Origin: Methanobacteriota archaeon
GTDB lineage: Archaea; JAADCQ01; Methanopyri; Methanopyrales; Methanopyraceae
Direction of reading: 5' to 3'
DNA length: 64,000 nucleotides
Assembly: GCA_027064425.1 (NCBI GenBank)
Contig: JAMOPO010000052.1
Span: forward strand, 62,001 to 126,000
Shown here: in pieces, positions 62,735 through 64,000 of the stretch
Numbering within the stretch: position 1 is the stretch's first letter
How the letters are laid out: each line of letters opens with the position of its first letter
Notes under the pieces: generated by a model
The model's database searches: none
The model's input: the letters and a program-made list of their open reading frames with translations, nothing else
Told to the model about the DNA's origin: nothing
Made by a program: the position numbers and the translations under genes

Positions 62735-63643
62735 CTACTCCAGCTCCTCCCACCTGCGCACGTTCTCCTCGCCCGGCTTCCACTCGGCGGCGACGTTGTC
62801 TCCCACGCTCACGCCCAGCTCCCTCGCCACCGGCTCGCACTTCGCTCGGAGCAGAAAGTACACGGGAACGTCCGGGAAGGGCTCCTCCGGGATCGACTCG
62901 AAGTTCCCCTGCCCCTTGGACAGTACCAGGTCGGCGCTCTCCAGCGCCTCGCGCAGCTCGGACCCCGCCTCGGTCACCAGCAAACCCAGCATCTCAGCCC
63001 CGGTGTCGATGACCTCGCACACATCCGTCAGCCCGACCTCCCGGGCATCCTCCAGCGTCGCGTCGTTGACGATCGGGGCGCCCCGAACCACCGCGATGAC
63101 CTCCGCCTCCAGGTCCTCCGTGAGCACCTCGATCAGGAGCCGGTCGAAGGCGATCTCGCCGGCGTTGTCGCACAGGTACACGATCCTCTTCCCGCGCAGC
63201 TCGTCCGGGTCCAGGTCGTACACGGCGAACTCGGGCTTCCGCACCTCCTCGCGCAGCTCCTCAACGTCGAACTCGTGCCCGGCCACCGCGAAATCGATCG
63301 TGTTGCCCACGATCGCCGCTGCGGCCGCTCGCCTCAGCCGCTCCTCGGGGTCCAGCCCCTCCAGCACCCGCTCAAGCTTTTCCACGAGCTCCAAGGCGAC
63401 CCGGTTGGCCCGCCTCTTCTCCTCCTCGTAGGGGTCCTCGTCCTCGGCGTACTTCATCACGGCCCGCTGGGCCTCCGTGCCCAGGCGCGGGGGCTGCGGT
63501 GTGGGCTCGCGCTCGTAGAGCTCCAGCACCCGTCGGGTGGCCTCCGCGATCGCCCGCCCCCTGTCCTCCCTCGGAACGGCCCTGTTGATCGTGTTGACCG
63601 CGATCTCCAGCACGCAGGGGATGCACTCCGGGACCGCCCGCAG
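62735..63643 (-). CDS. DUF89 (ARMT1-type) protein, apparent CTG start
   Basis: About 302 residues. Family motifs: N-terminal PECIPCVLE, VGNTIDFAVAG, LCDNAGEIAFDRLLIE, VVRGAPIVNDAT and SKGQGNFES, forming the metal-dependent phosphatase fold of DUF89. No ATG/GTG/TTG lies in frame near the conserved start; CTG 63643 is five bases after GGGGGGAG and gives the opening M-R-A-V-P-E-C. The next canonical in-frame start, GTG 63748, would overlap the upstream gene by 90 bases. Confidence 0.82.
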   Translation of the reverse strand: MRAVPECIPCVLEIAVNTINRAVPREDRGRAIAEATRRVLELYEREPTPQPPRLGTEAQRAVMKYAEDEDPYEEEKRRANRVALELVEKLERVLEGLDPEERLRRAAAAAIVGNTIDFAVAGHEFDVEELREEVRKPEFAVYDLDPDELRGKRIVYLCDNAGEIAFDRLLIEVLTEDLEAEVIAVVRGAPIVNDATLEDAREVGLTDVCEVIDTGAEMLGLLVTEAGSELREALESADLVLSKGQGNFESIPEEPFPDVPVYFLLRAKCEPVARELGVSVGDNVAAEWKPGEENVRRWEELE

Positions 63644-63657
63644 ACCGGCTCCCCCCG

Positions 63658-64000
63658 CTACCTGAGGAACACCCAGGCGTAGGCCTTCGGCACGTTCACG
63701 AGCTTGTCCGTGGGCCACAGCCCGATCGGTGCCGGGGAGGCTAGGCACGCCAGGATGAGGAGCAGCAGGAGCAGCGGACCCCAGTCCTTTCGCTCGTCAT
63801 CATCCAAGAACGAGCGGTCCGAGGGGATTGAGGAGGTGTACCTGAACAGCACGAACGCGGCGATGAACGCGACGTGGTACCATCGCAGGCACGCCTGCGC
63901 CAGGACCGACGCCGCTGAGAACCACTTGACGAGCCGCGTGTTGAGGTAGTAACGCATGACGTAGCCTCCTTCCAGCGGGTAGATCGGCAGGGCGGCCAGC
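63658..64000 (-). CDS. M50-like membrane protease, 3' part (5' end outside window)
   Basis: The frame is open to the window edge (about 113 residues visible). LPIYPLEGGYVMRYYLNTRL matches the second metal-site motif (N/L-P-x-x-P-L-D/E-G-G) of site-2 proteases, so ATG 63957 is internal. Two hydrophobic segments follow (VAFIAAFVLF, LLLLLLILACLAS). Fourteen bases before the DUF89 start, in the same direction. Confidence 0.7.
   Translation of the reverse strand, partial: LAALPIYPLEGGYVMRYYLNTRLVKWFSAASVLAQACLRWYHVAFIAAFVLFRYTSSIPSDRSFLDDDERKDWGPLLLLLLILACLASPAPIGLWPTDKLVNVPKAYAWVFLR

Noticed and set aside
1-64000. CRISPR array, insertion sequence, prophage or attachment site
   Set aside because: No regularly spaced repeats, transposase, integrase or terminal inverted repeats were seen; gene content is uniformly housekeeping and methanogen core.
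1-64000. Selenocysteine-encoding in-frame TGA
   Set aside because: Methanogens of this type use selenocysteine, but no gene here is interrupted by a TGA with homology continuing in the same frame; the only broken gene has a one-base shift.

Overview
The window reads as chromosome of a hyperthermophilic, pseudomurein-walled methanogen, most likely Methanopyrus kandleri or a very close relative. Evidence: GC-rich DNA with very tight packing; methanogen-only proteins (Mmp2, Mmp3, DUF2117, an F420-type sulfite reductase); archaeal housekeeping genes (aRF1, diphthine synthase, archaeal UMP kinase, IPK/Fni/IdsA, aTrm56); a pseudomurein-type Mur ligase/MraY cluster; and a tRNA-Lys gene with C instead of T at position 8, the hallmark of the Methanopyrus C8-to-U8 edited tRNAs. 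No IS elements, prophage or CRISPR arrays are visible. About a third of the genes appear to start with TTG, many in 4-base stop/start overlaps, and a few conserved genes seem to lack any ATG/GTG/TTG start.

Layout. 1-942: end of dphB and a DUF555 gene. 965-11715 (minus): a nine-gene, nearly gapless run starting with gltX, then a PP-loop ATPase, two Mur-ligase-like enzymes, a CarB-like ATP-grasp ligase, a MraY-like transferase, two exported or anchored proteins and a polytopic membrane protein; this is the pseudomurein precursor operon. 11976-12053: tRNA-Lys. 12120-16793: argS, aRF1, pyrH, a Zn-ribbon peptide and a methyltransferase. 16797-20323 (minus): NYN protein, two poorly known genes, PhoH-KH ATPase and uppS (lipid carrier for the wall pathway). 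20385-25351 (plus): phosphodiesterase, NSUN RNA methyltransferase, UPF0104 membrane protein and a coiled-coil/bactofilin-like protein. 25348-31021 (minus): KH/beta-helix fusion, DUF2118, then idsA, RNase J, fni and ipk, the isoprenoid-lipid cluster.

31070-42245: thiI, a CBS protein, FIST sensor 1, leuD/leuB, a ComB-like gene, trpB, mptD and a TTGA-coupled string (nucleotidyltransferase, B12-radical SAM, HEFAH protease). 42215-43968 (minus): purC-purS-purQ. 44089-51665 (plus): FIST sensor 2 (frameshifted), DUF2117, mmp2, mmp3, a B12-radical SAM protein and tyrA. 51656-54723: fsr divergent from a TrmB-like regulator plus a small siroheme protein, with a palindrome in the shared promoter. 54726-64000: aTrm56, phosphoesterase, two M50-like proteases (the last truncated by the window), SAM hydrolase, Nnr, an ABC ATPase/GTPase/Fe-S trio and a DUF89 protein.

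Functional threads: cell-wall precursor synthesis together with its polyprenyl carrier (uppS, idsA, fni, ipk); methanogenesis and Mcr-associated factors (Mmp2, Mmp3); sulfite detoxification (Fsr); and tRNA maturation (ThiI at U8, aTrm56, the edited tRNA-Lys). Gene-free stretches are short: 11716-11975 (promoters and a hairpin), 56746-56976 (strong hairpins, possible RNA) and 60317-60487 (a palindrome).
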